From assembly GCF_030323265.1 (NCBI RefSeq), contig NZ_CP104990.1, forward strand, positions 248,001-312,000: a DNA stretch of 64,000 nt, in the 5' to 3' direction. The notes beneath the pieces are model-generated. The model was not told the DNA's origin, made no database searches, and worked only from the letters and a program-made list of their open reading frames with translations. The position numbers were made by a program, and so were the translations under genes. This DNA comes from Terrirhizobium terrae (GTDB taxonomy: Bacteria > Pseudomonadota > Alphaproteobacteria > Rhizobiales > Rhizobiaceae). How positions within the stretch are numbered: position 1 is the first letter of the stretch; each line of letters starts with the position of its first letter. This document shows positions 38,058 to 47,893 of the stretch, one piece after another.

Positions 38058-38058
38058 G

Positions 38059-40731
38059 TCAGTGCACCACCTCGCTGTATCCGATGGTGATCTGGCGTTC
38101 GCGAGCGCGCTCGATCAGTCCGGTCGTAGACTGGTTCGCCTCGAAATCGATCAGCACCACGCGCCCGCCATAACCCTGCACCAGCGAACCGCCGACCACG
38201 GTATCGACCGTATAGTCGCCGCCCTTGAAGATGACGTCGGGACGCAGCGAGGCGATCAGCTCCATCGGCGTATCCTCATCGAAGAGCAGGATGGAATCCA
38301 CCGCATCCAGCGCCGAAATGACGATCGCCCGCGCGCCTTCCACCTGCAGCGGGCGCTCCGGCCCCTTGAGCCGCCGGACCGAAGAATCTGTGTTGAGCGC
38401 GACAATCAGCCGGTCGCATTTCGACTTCGCCTCCTTCAGCAGCTTGACGTGGCCGGGGTGCAGAAGGTCGAAGCAACCGTTGGTGAAGCCGACGACGAGC
38501 TTCTGGCGCCGCCAGGCTTCGCGCTGGGCGCAGGCGACCGAGAGGGTGGAGAGCTTGTCCATCTGCAGCGTGGGAAGGCTGTCCAGCAGCATTTCGCCGG
38601 CAAGTTCGGCAGGCGTGACCGTTGCCGTACCGGTTTTCGACACGGCGACCGCGGCCGCAGCATTGGCGACAGTCATCGCCGTTACCATGTCCTCGCCGGA
38701 TGAAAGCGCCAGGGTCAAAGCTGCGATCACCGTATCACCTGCGCCGGAGACATCGAGCGCCAGCTTGGTTCGCGCCGGTTCATGGACCGCCGGCAATCCC
38801 CGCCGGAAGAGTGAGATACCCTGTTCCGAGCGGGTCAGCACGATCGTGCCCCTGAATTGGTCCATAGCAACCGCCATGCCGGCCGCAATGCCTTCGTCGC
38901 TATCAGCTTCTATGCCGCTCGCGGCGGCCAACTCGCGCCGGTTCGGCGTCAGGACTGCGCAACCGCGATAGAAGGAGAAATCCGGTCGCTTCGGATCGGC
39001 CACGATCGGTATCTCCTTGCGACGAGCTATATCCACCAGCGCCCGCATCATCGTTGTGGTGATCATGCCCTTGGCGTAATCAGAGACGATGATCGCAGAG
39101 CAGCCTTCGGCGCATTCCTCGATATGGCTGATGATATGGGTTTCTGCCTCAACCTCGACCGGCGAGCCTTCGCAATCTGCCCGCAGAAGATGGGTTTCAT
39201 GGGCAAGGAAACGGGTTTTCTCGATCGTCCTGAATCCCGGCTGGCAATAGAGCCGCTTTTCGATCGTGCCGATACCTGTCGTTGCCATGGCTTGCAGGGT
39301 CAGGCCCGCCGGATCCTCGCCGACCATCCCCACAAGAACCGCCGTCCCGCCCAGAGAGGCGATATTCGCGGCGACATTGCCGGCGCCGCCGATCGCGGAG
39401 TTCTGGTCCTGGACATGCAGGACGAGGACCGGCGCCTCCGGCGAGATACGACTGACTGTTCCGCGCACATAGTGGTCGAGCATCACGTCCCCCACGACGA
39501 GTACCCGGCATGCCCCAAAGCGATCAATGTTCATGATAGGCTTCCCTCTAAGGTCCGGCATGCGCCAGACATGTTGAAGACGCATGAGTTCTGCTGTGGC
39601 GAGAAACAGGTGATAAAGCGTGCTGGCCGGGATGGCCGACACACAGGACTGACCCGTGGCATCGAGATGATCGATCCAGCAGCCCTCTGGCGCCGGGGCG
39701 AGATAGTCGTCCAACAGGACGCGAAGCGCCGTTTCCAGCGCATCCTGCTCCAGTCTGCCTGTGGCATCGGCCCGGGCGAGAATGGCTTTGATATATTCCG
39801 TCTGCGGCCAGGAGCGGTGGCGATCGTTATGGATGCTCCCGCTACTCGTCAGTTCGTCGTGGATATGACCCGTCCTTACTTCCACTCCATATTGTTGAGC
39901 GAAACCGTAGAGACGCTCCGCATGGCCTCGCAGATAGCGGCCGATGATCGGCTCGGTTCGGCGAAGCAGCCAGTACCATTCGAAATGATGGCCCGGCTCC
40001 ACCAGATGGCCGCCCCCTGCATCGATGCGGTTCCAGTTGCCGTCATAATATTCGCCGAGCGAGCCGGAAATGGGATCGAAAAAGCGCGCCTCAAACAGGC
40101 GGATGATCTTGGCGATACGCTGTCTTATGCCGATCCCCGGCACGATGGCGTAGAGCGCCAGCAAGGCTTCGAGAAGATGCATATGCGGGTTCTGCAGCAG
40201 GATCTCGTCATGCGGCCCCCGGCTGTTCCATCCCTCCGCGATGCCGTCCCCATTTATACGAAGAAGCCGCGCATCCATGGCCTCGAGCGTACGATCGATC
40301 CATGGCAGGACGTCGCGGCTGCCGCTCGCCTTCATCCACCAGGCGAAGGCGAGCAGGACGAAGGCCTGGTCGTAGAGATCGATCTCCTCGTTGACGATCC
40401 CGCCAGTTTCTCCCATCGAGATCACCCAGCCACCCTGGGGGCTCCAGCCGTGCGTCAGCAGAAAATCCAGACCGCCACGCGCAGCCTCCAGCCCTCGCCC
40501 GTAGCCGAGCGTATGGGCATGGCTGAATACATAGATCTGGCGCGCATGCACCCGCGTCCGCTTGAACCCGACCGAGCGCGGCCGGCCGGCGAGATCAAGG
40601 GATTCGACGAAGCCGTACTCGCCGTCGCGCCCCGTCGTCGCCCAGAAAGGCAGGGCCTTCAGGAACATCCAGTCTTGCAGAGCGTGACAAAGGTGCTCAA
40701 GCTCGGTTTGTCGTTCCAGAACCTCAGTCAT
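38059..40731 (-). CDS. hldE: AGE-type sugar isomerase fused to HldE (heptose 7-P kinase / heptose 1-P adenylyltransferase)
   Basis: 890 residues, three units. Residues 1-~395 are an AGE/mannose-isomerase (alpha6/alpha6) barrel, with RVHARQIYVFSHA, the active-site PGHHFEWYWLL and RSWPQTEYIKA. Residues ~400-720 are a PfkB kinase with IGGAGNVAANIASLGG and DVSGAGDTV. Residues ~735-890 are a cytidylyltransferase-fold domain with FTNGCFDLLHPGHVKLL. HldE normally has only the last two units. Residue 400 is a Met (39534) with GAGGGA eight bases upstream, and a TAG lies in another frame just before it, so one base change could split the chain in two. The start overlaps the pyruvyl-transferase stop (ATGA). 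Confidence 0.85.
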   Translation of the reverse strand: MTEVLERQTELEHLCHALQDWMFLKALPFWATTGRDGEYGFVESLDLAGRPRSVGFKRTRVHARQIYVFSHAHTLGYGRGLEAARGGLDFLLTHGWSPQGGWVISMGETGGIVNEEIDLYDQAFVLLAFAWWMKASGSRDVLPWIDRTLEAMDARLLRINGDGIAEGWNSRGPHDEILLQNPHMHLLEALLALYAIVPGIGIRQRIAKIIRLFEARFFDPISGSLGEYYDGNWNRIDAGGGHLVEPGHHFEWYWLLRRTEPIIGRYLRGHAERLYGFAQQYGVEVRTGHIHDELTSSGSIHNDRHRSWPQTEYIKAILARADATGRLEQDALETALRVLLDDYLAPAPEGCWIDHLDATGQSCVSAIPASTLYHLFLATAELMRLQHVWRMPDLRGKPIMNIDRFGACRVLVVGDVMLDHYVRGTVSRISPEAPVLVLHVQDQNSAIGGAGNVAANIASLGGTAVLVGMVGEDPAGLTLQAMATTGIGTIEKRLYCQPGFRTIEKTRFLAHETHLLRADCEGSPVEVEAETHIISHIEECAEGCSAIIVSDYAKGMITTTMMRALVDIARRKEIPIVADPKRPDFSFYRGCAVLTPNRRELAAASGIEADSDEGIAAGMAVAMDQFRGTIVLTRSEQGISLFRRGLPAVHEPARTKLALDVSGAGDTVIAALTLALSSGEDMVTAMTVANAAAAVAVSKTGTATVTPAELAGEMLLDSLPTLQMDKLSTLSVACAQREAWRRQKLVVGFTNGCFDLLHPGHVKLLKEAKSKCDRLIVALNTDSSVRRLKGPERPLQVEGARAIVISALDAVDSILLFDEDTPMELIASLRPDVIFKGGDYTVDTVVGGSLVQGYGGRVVLIDFEANQSTTGLIERARERQITIGYSEVVH

Positions 40732-41887
40732 GGCTCGCGCTCCAGGCGTTGAAGCAGGCTCGAAATGCCAAGCCATGCATTGTCCAGGATGGCCGCATGG
40801 GCGCGCTCATCTATCCCCTCTGCCATCGCCTTGACCACAAGTTCCGCGGTCTTGGCCGGATTGCTCGTCCGCACATCGCAAAGATAGTTTTCGCGACTGA
40901 CCGAACTCATGAAGGACCTGAGTTTCGGATCCCAGGCGAGAGCGACCGATGGCACCCGATAGGAATAGGAAGCGATCACCGCATGCATGCGATAGGCGAC
41001 AAGCACATTCAGGCTGGAAATGATCTGGCAGAGCTGCGTCGGCTGTTGCGCGACGGGGAAAGAGATGCTGCCGCCGATCGCATCCAGCCGAGGCCGGATT
41101 TTTGCGAGATAGGAGACGTCCTCCGGGCTTCCATTGGTGAACACGACGACATGCATGCCCTTGGCCGCAAGGGTCGCGACCAGTCCGACATACCAATCCT
41201 CCAGCGCCTTCTGGTCAGGTGCGATGTCGCAATGGTAGCGAATGGCGATATGGCTCATGATGCCGACGCCAGCGACCTTCGGACCACCCTCGTGCCGGCG
41301 CGCGGATGGTATGTAGCGGGAGGCAAGCAGCCCCGGATCCGGCACGACCATCGCCTCATGGCCGCTCGATTGACCCAGCCGCTCATCCCAGAGATGTTTC
41401 GAGGCGAGATCGCGAACGTAGACGCCACGCAACAGGCGGCTGGAAAACGTCTTACGCAGCATTTCGGCACCGCGCTTGGTCCAATGGCCGGTGACGCCTG
41501 AGCCGTAGACCACGAAGGGAATGCCCATTTTCTCGATTTCCTGGACCGCAAGCCCGAGCTTGGTCGGAAAATTCAGGTCGATATCGGAAATCAGGTTGCC
41601 GCCGCCGATCACGGCGGCATTCGCCCCGCCAGGCGCTCGGCGTAGTGGGGACGCCATTTGCGCCGGGCCTGCATGGCGAGCGGGATACGGATGACATACG
41701 GGCGGATCGTGCCAGGCATGGCGTCGAGCGCGGAGAGTATCTGCGATCGGCCCGGAATACCGTCGCCATAGGCCTTGCGGGCAGCAAGATCGATCGACCA
41801 GCTGTCGCGGTTGGCGCCGAGCTCGACGAGCGCGTGTTCCATGCATTCGGAGAGAAGCCCGTCGCCGAGGTTCGGGCTGTATTTCAC
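40728..41887 (-). CDS. Polysaccharide pyruvyl transferase family protein (frameshifted)
   Basis: About 387 residues after adding one base in the C4 run at 41624-41627, which joins YAERLAG to ANAAVIGGGNLISD. Typical features are VKYSPNLGDGLLSECMEHAL at the start, the GGGN loop, and VAYRMHAVIASYSYRVPSVAL near the end. The family adds ketal pyruvate to sugars, often making exopolysaccharide acidic. The frame stays open upstream of the GTG at 41887 with no better start, so the N-terminus is uncertain. Overlaps the AGE-HldE gene. Confidence 0.78.
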
Positions 41888-42034
41888 GTTGAAGAGCCTT
41901 ATGCGTAGCCCCGGCGCGAGAATGTTCGGCGGGTAGGCTGGGGCGATCCCGGGAGCAGTTGTCGATACGCCATCCGCAGCGGCGATCCCCTCGTCGTTTT
42001 CCCGGCGATTGCGGCGGCCGAAGGGCTTGAGCCC

Positions 42035-43027
42035 CTATCGACCAGGATGCGCTGATAACCAGTCGACATAATTTGCCACTCCCTCTTCCAAAGATCGAAA
42101 ATTCGGGGCGAGACCGTTTGCGACGAGTCTCGCGGTATTGGCCTGAGTGAAATACTGGTAGCGCCCGCGCAGCTGCTCGGGCATTTCGATGAACTCGATC
42201 GACGGCGCCTTGCCGAGCGCCTTGAAGACGGCAAGCGCAAGGTCGTGGAATGTCCGCGCCTTGCCGGTGCCGACATCGAAGATCCCGCCGATCTCCGAGG
42301 ATTCCAGCGCGCGCCGGACCACATGCACGCAGTCGTCGACATGGATGAAATCACGCAGCTGGCCGCCATCGGGATAGTCCGGATTATCGGACTTGAAGAG
42401 CCTCACCTGATCGCCCGATGCTTCGCGCTGCCAGATCTGGTGCACGACGGAGCGCATCTCCCGCTTGTGGCGCTCGCGCGGGCCATAGACGTTGTAGAAT
42501 TTGAGGCCGGCCCAGCGTCTGGGCACGCGCCTGCCGCGAGCGACGTCGGCTGCAATGCGGCGATCGACCACATGCTTGCTCCAGCCATATGCGTTGAGCG
42601 GGTTCAGCCGGGCGAGCGCATCCTCTCCGTCCTCGCCCGAGAAACCGCGCGATCCATCGCCATATGTTGCCGCCGACGAGGCATAAACGAAACTGACATC
42701 ACGTTCTCTGCAATAATCCCAAAGCGCGAGACTGAGGCGGACGTTATTCTGGACGATCTTGTCCACATCCAGTTCGGTGGTCGCGGAGATCGCCCCCATA
42801 TGGATGATGGCGTCCACGTGGTTTTCAGGCCTGGCGAGCCAGGACAGCAATTCTTCCGGCGCCACGATTTCCTCAAGCCGGACTTCCTGAAGGTTGCGCC
42901 AGCGCTCGTCGCTGCCGAACCAGTCGCAGGCGATGACATCAGCGCCCTCGGCGGCAAGCGCATTGGCAATGTTCGAACCAATGAAGCCGGATGCGCCCGT
43001 GACCACCACTCTCATATCGCTCAGCAT
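42035..43027 (-). CDS. hldD: ADP-L-glycero-D-manno-heptose 6-epimerase
   Basis: 330 residues, extended SDR. NAD binding is at VVVTGASGFIGSNIANAL, the catalytic Ser/Tyr/Lys in SSAATYGDGS and YGWSKHVVD, and HldD-type elements include KFYNVYGPRERHKREMRSV and RDFIHVDDCV. It converts ADP-D,D-heptose to ADP-L,D-heptose. The start overlaps the GT4 gene (ATGCTGA). With HldE and GmhB this covers all ADP-heptose steps except a separate GmhA. Confidence 0.88.
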   Translation of the reverse strand: MLSDMRVVVTGASGFIGSNIANALAAEGADVIACDWFGSDERWRNLQEVRLEEIVAPEELLSWLARPENHVDAIIHMGAISATTELDVDKIVQNNVRLSLALWDYCRERDVSFVYASSAATYGDGSRGFSGEDGEDALARLNPLNAYGWSKHVVDRRIAADVARGRRVPRRWAGLKFYNVYGPRERHKREMRSVVHQIWQREASGDQVRLFKSDNPDYPDGGQLRDFIHVDDCVHVVRRALESSEIGGIFDVGTGKARTFHDLALAVFKALGKAPSIEFIEMPEQLRGRYQYFTQANTARLVANGLAPNFRSLEEGVANYVDWLSAHPGR

Positions 43028-44398
43028 TGGCTATCCTCCGAGGTAGCGTGAACCAGTGAGAGGTATTGGGCGAGCAGCCCGTCCCGCCATTCGTCCGGTG
43101 TGGTCGAGAGCCGGGACAGGCCCGCATGGGCGCGAATGCTCATCCGGCGGATGTCGTCATGGCTCATGTCGCGGATTGTCGCGACTGCCCGCGCAAGTTG
43201 AGCGGCGTCACCCATGTCGCAGGCAAGGCCGATGCCCGCTGCCGTCATGTCCCTAGCAAGGCAGGCCGTGTGTGGGAGTATGACCGGAATGCCGCTTGTC
43301 GATGCCTCGACCGCAACGAGACCAAAGGGCTCCGGATAGCGGCTCGGCATGATCAAGGCACGCGCCTGACGCACCATGAGGCCGATCTCCTCGTGGGACA
43401 GCCAGCCAAGCACCTTTACCGTCTCGCCCATCCCGGCGACGCGGGTACGCAGTGGACCATCACCGATGACCGTCAATCTAACGCCGGCAGTCGACGCGGC
43501 TGCCACGGCCTCGAGGATGCCTTTTTCCGGCTCCAACCGGCCGATGAAGAAGAAGTCGCGATTGTCTTCCGCACGAACACGATCCGGCTGGAACGGCATC
43601 GTCGGGTTGCGAAGGGCGTGCAGCGTCTCGTCGGAATAGCCAGCTTGCTTGAAATCGCCGGCCATGCCTTCGTGGATGAGCAGGACACGCCCGTAATGCC
43701 GGCCAGATCGAAGCAGCTGGGATCGCACACGGGTGGATCGCGCGACGCGCCACAGCTTCTGGGCATAGTTGCGCTTGTCGCAATTGCGCGTCAGACATCC
43801 CGTCGCGAGTGGCTTGCATCCGCATGGCACTTGGCGGCGATAGTCGTAGAAGGAGCCGTTCGGGCAAGCGAGAAAGTAGTCGTGGGCATGCAGCACCGTG
43901 CGGTGCGAAACCGGCGCCAGTGCTGCAAACACGGCAGGCGACATGATCTTCGACCAGCCGTGGACATGGTAGACCGTACCGACGCTATCGTTGGCAGCAA
44001 TCCAGCGTTCGAGCATTTCCTTGGCGCCGGTATTATGGATCCCCTCGATCATGGCGCGGTGCCGTTTGGCGGAGAGGATAGGGTCGCCACCCAGGGCAAC
44101 CACCTCGACGTCGAGGGCCGAAAATTCGGGGTTCTGCCCGCTATCGCCGCAGATATAGGTCACACGGATGCCGGCCGCTCTCAACAGCCTGACTGAGAGA
44201 AGTGCCAGCGCGGTTCCCCTCCCTGGCTATGGAAAAGTCGTTGATCACAACGACCCTGTCGATTGCTCGTAACTCGGAAGGGCGAAGGCCGGTTTTCGGG
44301 ATGTATCCGTCATTCGCAGAGGCGGCCAGCGCGGGAGGCGTTAGCCGTTCCCGGTGCAGGGTAACGATCTCTGCACGTTCAGGCGCCGCGTCAAGCAT
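43021..44398 (-). CDS. Glycosyltransferase family 4 (frameshifted)
   Basis: About 458 residues in two frames. The first has VVVINDFSIAREG; the second continues LALLSVRLLRAAGIRVTYICG and holds the GT4 donor site FFIGRLEPEKGILEAVAAA and the EPFGLVAVEASTSGIPVI motif. The shift is in the C-rich stretch 44216-44223 and corresponds to one extra or two missing bases. A Cys-rich segment (PCGCKPLATGCLTRNC) sits in the middle, as in some rhizobial GT4 enzymes. It overlaps hldD and the GMC oxidoreductase gene. Confidence 0.8.
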
Positions 44399-46042
44399 TG
44401 GCCGCCTCCCTGAGTTTCAGGCTGGGATCGGCCTGCGCCCCGCCTGCCCGACGGCCCATCAGCCGGCTGACGGCGCGGGCTGCGCGCCAGGCCAGAAGCA
44501 TGATGGTCAGGCTCGGATTGGCGCTGCCTGAGCTTGGAAAACAGGCAGCACTGACGATGCTGAGATTGGCGACGTGATGGCAATTCAGGTCGGCATCCAC
44601 CACGGAATGGCGCGCGTCCGTTCCCATCCGGGCCGTTCCCGAAGGATGGGCGTAATCCTGCGCGGCCTCGGTGATGGATGCCCCCGGCAACGTGCAGGCG
44701 AGCCATTCTATCGTGCAGATCCGATCGAGACCGTGCCGATGCCAATAGGCGGACAGACGGGCGACCGCGCTGCGGAATGTCCGCTCGTCGATATCACCCG
44801 GTTGCCACTTGAGACCAACTTTCGGCATGCCGAGGCGATCTTTGGTGTCGGCCAGCAGGATACGACTTTCACCCCTCGGCGCCTGCTCAATGCAGACACG
44901 CAGGTTGAAGCCGACATCCCCCGGCATGAACAGGGTATGATGATACAGCCGTCGCGCGAGGAGCCGTCCGAGCGATCCTGGAGCGAGCCGGGATCGCTGA
45001 AACTCTCCCAGCAGGCCCTGGTAGTCATTCGCCTCGATACGCTTGGTGAGCCGCTTGACGGCGCCGAGCGTCGCATTTTGCGACAGATCGGCAGTCATGT
45101 GAACGAAAGCGGATGCCACTCCATCGCGGACCTGCGCCGTCTCTGTCAGTTCGATATGCGGGCTGCGCCTTTGCAATCGTCTGTAGCGAGGTGCAAGCAA
45201 GCGATCAAAACGGTCCGGGTCGCGGACTGTCAGCCGGCCGACATGCGCGTCCAGATGATCCTGAAAATAGCGGCCGAGAGCGTCGCAAGAGGCGAAGACG
45301 CGGTCGTCGCCGCATCTGTCCAGCATGAGAAGCAGACGCGTGCTTTCGATCGTGCCGGCCGCCAGTACGAAGTGGTCTGCCCGTACGTCGAGTATCCGGC
45401 CCGCATCGTCGCGGCACCGGACCGAGGCCAGACGCCGTGACCAGTGGTCGATCGAGAAATCACTGACGGTGGCATCCGTCCATATTTCTGCGAACGGGTG
45501 ATTGGCCAGCTGATCCTTCAGGATCCGCCATATGTTTCCCCGCCGAAACCGCGTCCACTTGGCCCAGCGAACCGCGAAATCAGGATCACCTTGCGGCAGT
45601 TCCACGCCGGTCCGAAAATGAGGCGGTGCGCCCTCTTCGTACGCGCCGTCGTCGAGCTTGAACAGCGCTTCGATTTCGCTAAGCCCTTCGAGCAGTGCAT
45701 CGTGGCTCAATGGCCACGCAGGCGCGTCGATATGCGGGCGCTCTGCCATGTCGCTCGCGGAAATCGGCATCATCTTGCCGCCCCAGACGGAGGAACTGCC
45801 CCCAGCCCACGCGCACGGCCCGTCACAGGCCATTGGTAATGGCCGTGTTCGTCGGAAATTTCGTTGAGGTCGTTTGCGGAGTGCCCAGTTCTGGCACTTC
45901 CGCTTTCCACGAGGATGGTCCGTACACCATAGCAGGCAAGTTGGCGGGTCACGTATAGACCCGCCATCCCGGCGCCAATGACGCAAACATCGGCGCGTGC
46001 ATCAAGGCTCGGCTGCGTGATTCCAGAGAGATTTCGTATCAT
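44391..46042 (-). CDS. GMC-type FAD oxidoreductase (frameshifted)
   Basis: About 550 residues. FAD binding is at VCVIGAGMAGLYVTRQL. After the break come GGSSSVWGGKMMP, a central substrate region, and the C-terminal GMC block HPSGTARMGTD followed by ANPSLTIMLLAWRAARAV. The shift is at the C5 run 45799-45803; a sixth base restores GLGGSSSVWGG. GMC enzymes oxidise alcohols or sugars. Its place in a glycan operon suggests it modifies a sugar or lipid-linked sugar; this is inference. Start is uncertain; an ATG at 46180 is also in frame. Confidence 0.75.
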
Positions 46043-46196
46043 CCTGCCCGTCTCTCGCCTTGCTGAACGATATCTGCCTGCGCGCGATGACTTGCCCGAT
46101 GCGGCAGGGCTGCTCTTTTTCTTTTGTAATGCGTTGAGAAATGTCCGGTCGCGCCTGGCGCTTGAGACGATATCCGGCATCTGAACAACCGCCCGG

Positions 46197-46888
46197 TCAT
46201 GCTGTTGCATAATCATGGAGCGCTCGCGGATTGGTGATGGTGATGGAGCCCGGAGCGAGATGCACGATCCGGCTTCTCTCCCAGTAACGCAGGCATCGGT
46301 TGACCTTTTCCCGAGAGGCCGGGAGCATCGAGGCCAGCTCCTGTTGCGAAATGTAGATTTGCGCCTGCGGAGACGGGGAATCGAGTTGCCCGAGGCGCAA
46401 CAGGGCATTGGCCAGGCGGAAGGAAATGCTTGCCGATGCCAGCGTCAGCAACCGTGTTTCCAGTTTCTCCGCCTGGGTCGAGACATATTGAAGCAGATTG
46501 TTGCTGAGCACTGCGTCCCGCGCTGCAGCATCGCGAACGATCGTACCGTCCAGTAGCCATATTTCGCAGGCGCTCAGTGCGTGCGCCTCGAAAGGTGAAG
46601 GTGTGCGCCGCAATACGTCGAGTTCACCAAATACGCTGCCGGCTGAAAGCGTATCGACCACGAATTCCCGCCCGTCGACGAGGCAAGCGGCGACTTTCAA
46701 CTGGCCGGATCGAACGAGAAGAAACTGGTTTCCGCGCGTTGCACGCCGCAGGACAATATCCTTTTTTTGAAGAACTTGACAGTTCTTCCCTTGATAAGCC
46801 TGTCACGCAGCGCATCGCCGAGCAGGCAAAGATAGCTCCCGCCCGCATGCCACCCTTCACAAGCAGCTTCCTTCAGCCTGTTCGACAT
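46197..46888 (-). CDS. Crp/Fnr family regulator (frameshifted)
   Basis: About 230 residues. The cNMP-binding fold shows GSVFGELDVLRR; the C-terminal winged HTH has IYISQQELASMLPASREKVNRCLRYWE. The N-terminal Cys residues of oxygen-sensing Fnr are not obvious. The break is in T7 at 46762-46768 (A7 in the gene); an eighth base restores KFFKKKDIVLRRATRGNQF. It is divergent from the ExoY-like gene, so it may regulate exopolysaccharide synthesis. Confidence 0.8.
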
Positions 46889-47120
46889 CTCGAACCCCCA
46901 TGGAACGGCAAGCAACTTTCAAGCGATGTGGGACTGATTGGTCCTTGAATTGCGCGCTGCAGCGAAACGCATCGGCCCCCAATGAACCCCCACTCCGCCT
47001 AACGTATAAATATTTCTAGTATCAATTGGCCGGATATGACCTCGGTTACAGACAAATCCATGAAAAATAGATCAAGGTAAAGTTATCCTTGCTTGTTAGT
47101 CTTAAATTTGGAGGGATAAA
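46889..47120. promoter_or_regulatory. Divergent promoter region between Crp/Fnr gene and exoY-like gene
   Basis: 232 bp, more AT-rich than the surroundings, especially 47000-47120. It holds an imperfect dyad at 47073-47091 (CAAGG-N9-CCTTG, inner bases also partly symmetric) and a strong GGAGGG ribosome-binding site before the exoY-like ATG. The dyad may bind the adjacent regulator. Confidence 0.4.
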
Positions 47121-47839
47121 ATGGATATAAATTCGAATTACCAGAAAGTTGTAATTTCAAATGATGTGATAACCCGGAAGTTTACATATCCAGGAAACCA
47201 AATTCCCAAAGTGCAGCGCATTACGCCTTTGGGCGGCGGTGCCAAAAGAGCCTTTGACGTTTTGGTAGCGTTGGTCGCACTGTGCGTTGCAGCACCAGTG
47301 ATGATTATAACGTCGGTTGCGATCAAATTACTGGACGGCGGGCCGGTCTTCTTCGTTCAACAACGGATCGGCTTTGCAGAGCGAAGTTTTCCGTGCCTGA
47401 AGTTCCGAACTATGGAGATGGGGGCGGAAGAAAAATTGCGACAATATCTGCTGGCGCATGACGGGGCGGCGGCGGAATGGCAGAGTTCAAGAAAGCTAAA
47501 GCGGGATCCACGCATCACTTTGATTGGTGGCGCGTTGCGCCGCACGAGCATCGATGAACTCCCCAGCTTTTCAATGTGCTGCTAGGGCACATGAGCATGG
47601 TTGGACCAAGACCGGTCGTCGCCGAGGAAATTCAATACTACGGCGGTGACGCGCAGGCTTATTTCTCGACACGGCCGGGATTAACCGGCGCGTGGCAGAT
47701 CAGTGGTCGAAACGACATTTCCTATCCTGAGCGGGTCCAGCTCGATTGCCGTTATTGCAGTCAGTGGTCCTTCTCGAAGGATGTCATGATCATGCTGAAA
47801 ACATTGCCGATTTTGCTGATGCGAAAGGGGTCTTACTAA
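47121..47839 (+). CDS. ExoY-like undecaprenyl-phosphate sugar phosphotransferase (frameshifted)
   Basis: About 239 residues; ExoY of succinoglycan synthesis is about 226. It has one membrane helix (about 48-70), then FVQQRIGFAERSFPCLKFRTM, DPRITLIGGALRRTSIDELP, GHMSMVGPRPVV and RPGLTGAWQISGRND, the core of the bacterial sugar transferase family. It puts the first sugar phosphate on undecaprenyl phosphate. The break is at T4 47568-47571; a fifth T restores ELPSFFNVLLGHM. Start of the exopolysaccharide operon. Confidence 0.85.
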
Positions 47840-47893
47840 GGCTTGGGGGTCAGCAATCAAGTCAGCAATGTCAAGGCCAGGCGGGGATACTGC

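Noticed and set aside
38857..40752. A 631-codon open frame antisense to the AGE-HldE gene
   Set aside because: High-GC genes often leave the opposite strand open. The protein shows no family motif, whereas the minus-strand frame shows three.
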